A stretch of DNA of 64,000 nt from assembly GCA_022393335.1 (NCBI GenBank), contig JAJEKB010021090.1:870767-934766 (forward strand), in the 5' to 3' direction. Numbering within the stretch: position 1 is the first letter of the stretch; every line of letters begins with the position of its first letter. This DNA is from Macrotrachela quadricornifera. Its lineage: Eukaryota > Rotifera > Eurotatoria > Philodinida > Philodinidae. Shown here piece by piece: positions 62,540-64,000 of this stretch. The position numbers and the translations under genes were made by a program. Below the pieces are notes generated by a model. The model was not told where the DNA came from. It worked only from the letters and a program-made list of their open reading frames with translations, and ran no database searches.

Positions 62540-63637
62540 AACTGAGAAAAATTACACATAAAGCAACAAATCACTATGAGTCCAGTAGCACAAGGCAGAA
62601 GAAGTCGATCAAGAGAAAAACGAAACTTATCGTAGTTGATGAATAATTGTCGAAAAGGGTCACGGCACCAAATATTACACGTTGATACTTTATCCTTAAT
62701 TTCGTGCTTGTTCTTATACAAGTATTAACTCGAATGAGTACATCGAATGACAAAGAAGAATGTGAATGAAAACAAAAGCACAGAATAACTAAGAGATATG
62801 TAAAGACGTGTACATCTAAACAAAGGCATAGATGTAATGCGTGGTATCATATCCCTGTAACAGATGTATCTTTCAATTCGTATTCTATGTCAGAACATTT
62901 TTCGGACGTAATCTTTTCTAATTTCTCCACGTCCTAATGGTCCTTTTAAATTACTGTGGTTTAATAATCTTCATACTGATATTAAAGTGCGTGTGCTTCA
63001 GAAAATCTGTAGTACTTTTGTTTGCTTTTTTTAAATTGATTTATTAATTATTAAAGAGTATCCGTGCGGACTTATCAAACACAATTCAGTAAGCGAGTGC
63101 TAATACTCTGCTGAAGAAAATTGATTCTTTCCACAAACGAAAATGTTAATTTTCTTATTTAAATGATACATAAAGGATTTCGTATGATGATCGAACAGAA
63201 GTTTTGGTTGCACTGGATGGCTTTTTATATGAAAAAATCGTAAAGAAGATTTAGTTTTTACGAAAGAACATCTACATCCATGCTGATGTCAACTTGGATT
63301 GAAATATTTGTCAGCATCGGGAACAAATGCTCCAATAAAACATGTTTTTTTTCTCAGTCTGATTTTGTTACACATTCGCATCGAGCAAAAATTAACTGGC
63401 AAAAACATTTGTTTACTTGCTTAAAATATAATCGATTCTGCTATAGGTTTTCTTCTTGAAATTTGACAATAAAAGGTAGTTCAAAAAACGTTTTGATTGT
63501 TAATTTTTTGAATACTCTGCTGTTAACATAAATGGGGCATATTTTTTCTGCAATCATTAGCAAAATTTGTATTTGCGCCTTTATGCGTCTGTACTCGTAC
63601 TCCAAAATGACTGTACTTGCCCACCTCTGCATAGTAT

Positions 63638-64000
63638 AATATGACATATTCAGCTTGAGTAAACTAATCTGTATGTAAACTGAAGATCTAACCGATTGAT
63701 ACTCTATATGTTCATTTCTCTAATATTTCATTTAGAGATCCTGCTAAGAACCTAATACCATTCTGAAGAATCTTTGAGGAATACCAATCACATTCTAAAA
63801 GATGAGAACAAAATCCTTTAGTTTTCCGATTTTGAAACTCTGACAGGATCCTGATCATATCTTTCAAGAATCTTGCGCTGAAATATCAAAGATTTTCCTT
63901 AGGGCTATTACTTGAAACAGACAAAATGAATATTATTAATAATGAGAATGAAAGTAAGAGAGAAAACATTTTTAGATTGGACTTGCGTACTAGTTCGATA
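63638..64000. other. Intergenic region at window end
   Basis: AT-rich sequence with loose 'gatcctg' and 'aagaatctt' motifs similar to 57850-58320. No gene recognised. Confidence 0.45.

Larger units (their letters stand above)
59968..63629. mobile_element. 3.66-kb degenerate hAT transposon
   Basis: The octamer 'catagtat' flanks the element (59960-59967 and 63630-63637). The ends are 'cggagatgggtaa' and, inverted, 'cagaggtgggcaa', a common hAT end. Subterminal 'tactcgaaatacttgtactc' and inverse 'gtctgtactcgtactcc' motifs support it. Inside lie a transposase remnant, a nested TIR element (61416-62349) and a gag-like relic. Confidence 0.75.

Noticed and set aside
1..64000. CRISPR arrays or bacterial operons
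   Set aside because: Introns, domain types and transposon content are eukaryotic; no regular repeat-spacer array exists.

Overview
This is an AT-rich eukaryotic window (roughly 30% G+C by eye) with small spliceosomal introns of about 50-65 bp, a few long introns, and protein genes separated by kilobases of transposon-derived DNA. The protein families point to a bdelloid rotifer: NHL beta-propeller ectoproteins, a TIR-NACHT-HEAT receptor, a KY-type transglutaminase-like protein, an F-box protein and a membrane-anchored GH16 enzyme. This assignment is inference from gene content; no rRNA or mitochondrial marker is present. No tRNA, rRNA or CRISPR was recognised.

Layout. 1-4243: intergenic, with a degenerate repeat at 2.06-2.56 kb. 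4244-8530 (+): nine-exon gene for a secreted, probably GPI-anchored protein with two NHL propellers and a Thr/Ser stalk. 8.6-16.1 kb: four mobile elements (MITE, 1.29-kb TIR element, 5'-truncated LINE with target duplication, 800-bp TIR element). 16485-20430 (-): two-exon gene for a protein of three tandem two-TM modules with Cys-rich ectodomains. 20.4-26.1 kb: AT-rich DNA and a dispersed tandem-repeat family (called R1 here). 26138-30612 (-): TIR-NACHT-HEAT protein. 30.6-36.8 kb: no gene recognised, five small elements or odd repeats. 36840-38226 (+): KY-like protein with one frameshift in an A7 run. 39140-41044 (+): F-box protein. 44950-49785 (+): type II membrane protein with Thr-rich stalk and GH16 domain. 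49.8-54 kb: long foldback, repeats and a 400-N gap. 53997-54881 (+): one complete NHL propeller exon of a partial gene. 54.9-63.6 kb: foldback with a nested hAT MITE, piggyBac-like element, dead mariner, and a 3.66-kb hAT element holding relics.

Common theme. Three genes look like cell-surface or secreted proteins built from symmetric phase 1-1 exons: propeller exons and short Thr/Ser-rich stalk exons. A fourth, the three-module protein, is also a membrane protein. The TIR-NACHT-HEAT gene is an intracellular sensor candidate whose 35-residue repeats look recently amplified. The DNA transposons are of many families, each present in one or two copies, several with intact target-site duplications. 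Exon structures were inferred by hand from reading frame and GT/AG context and have no transcript support.
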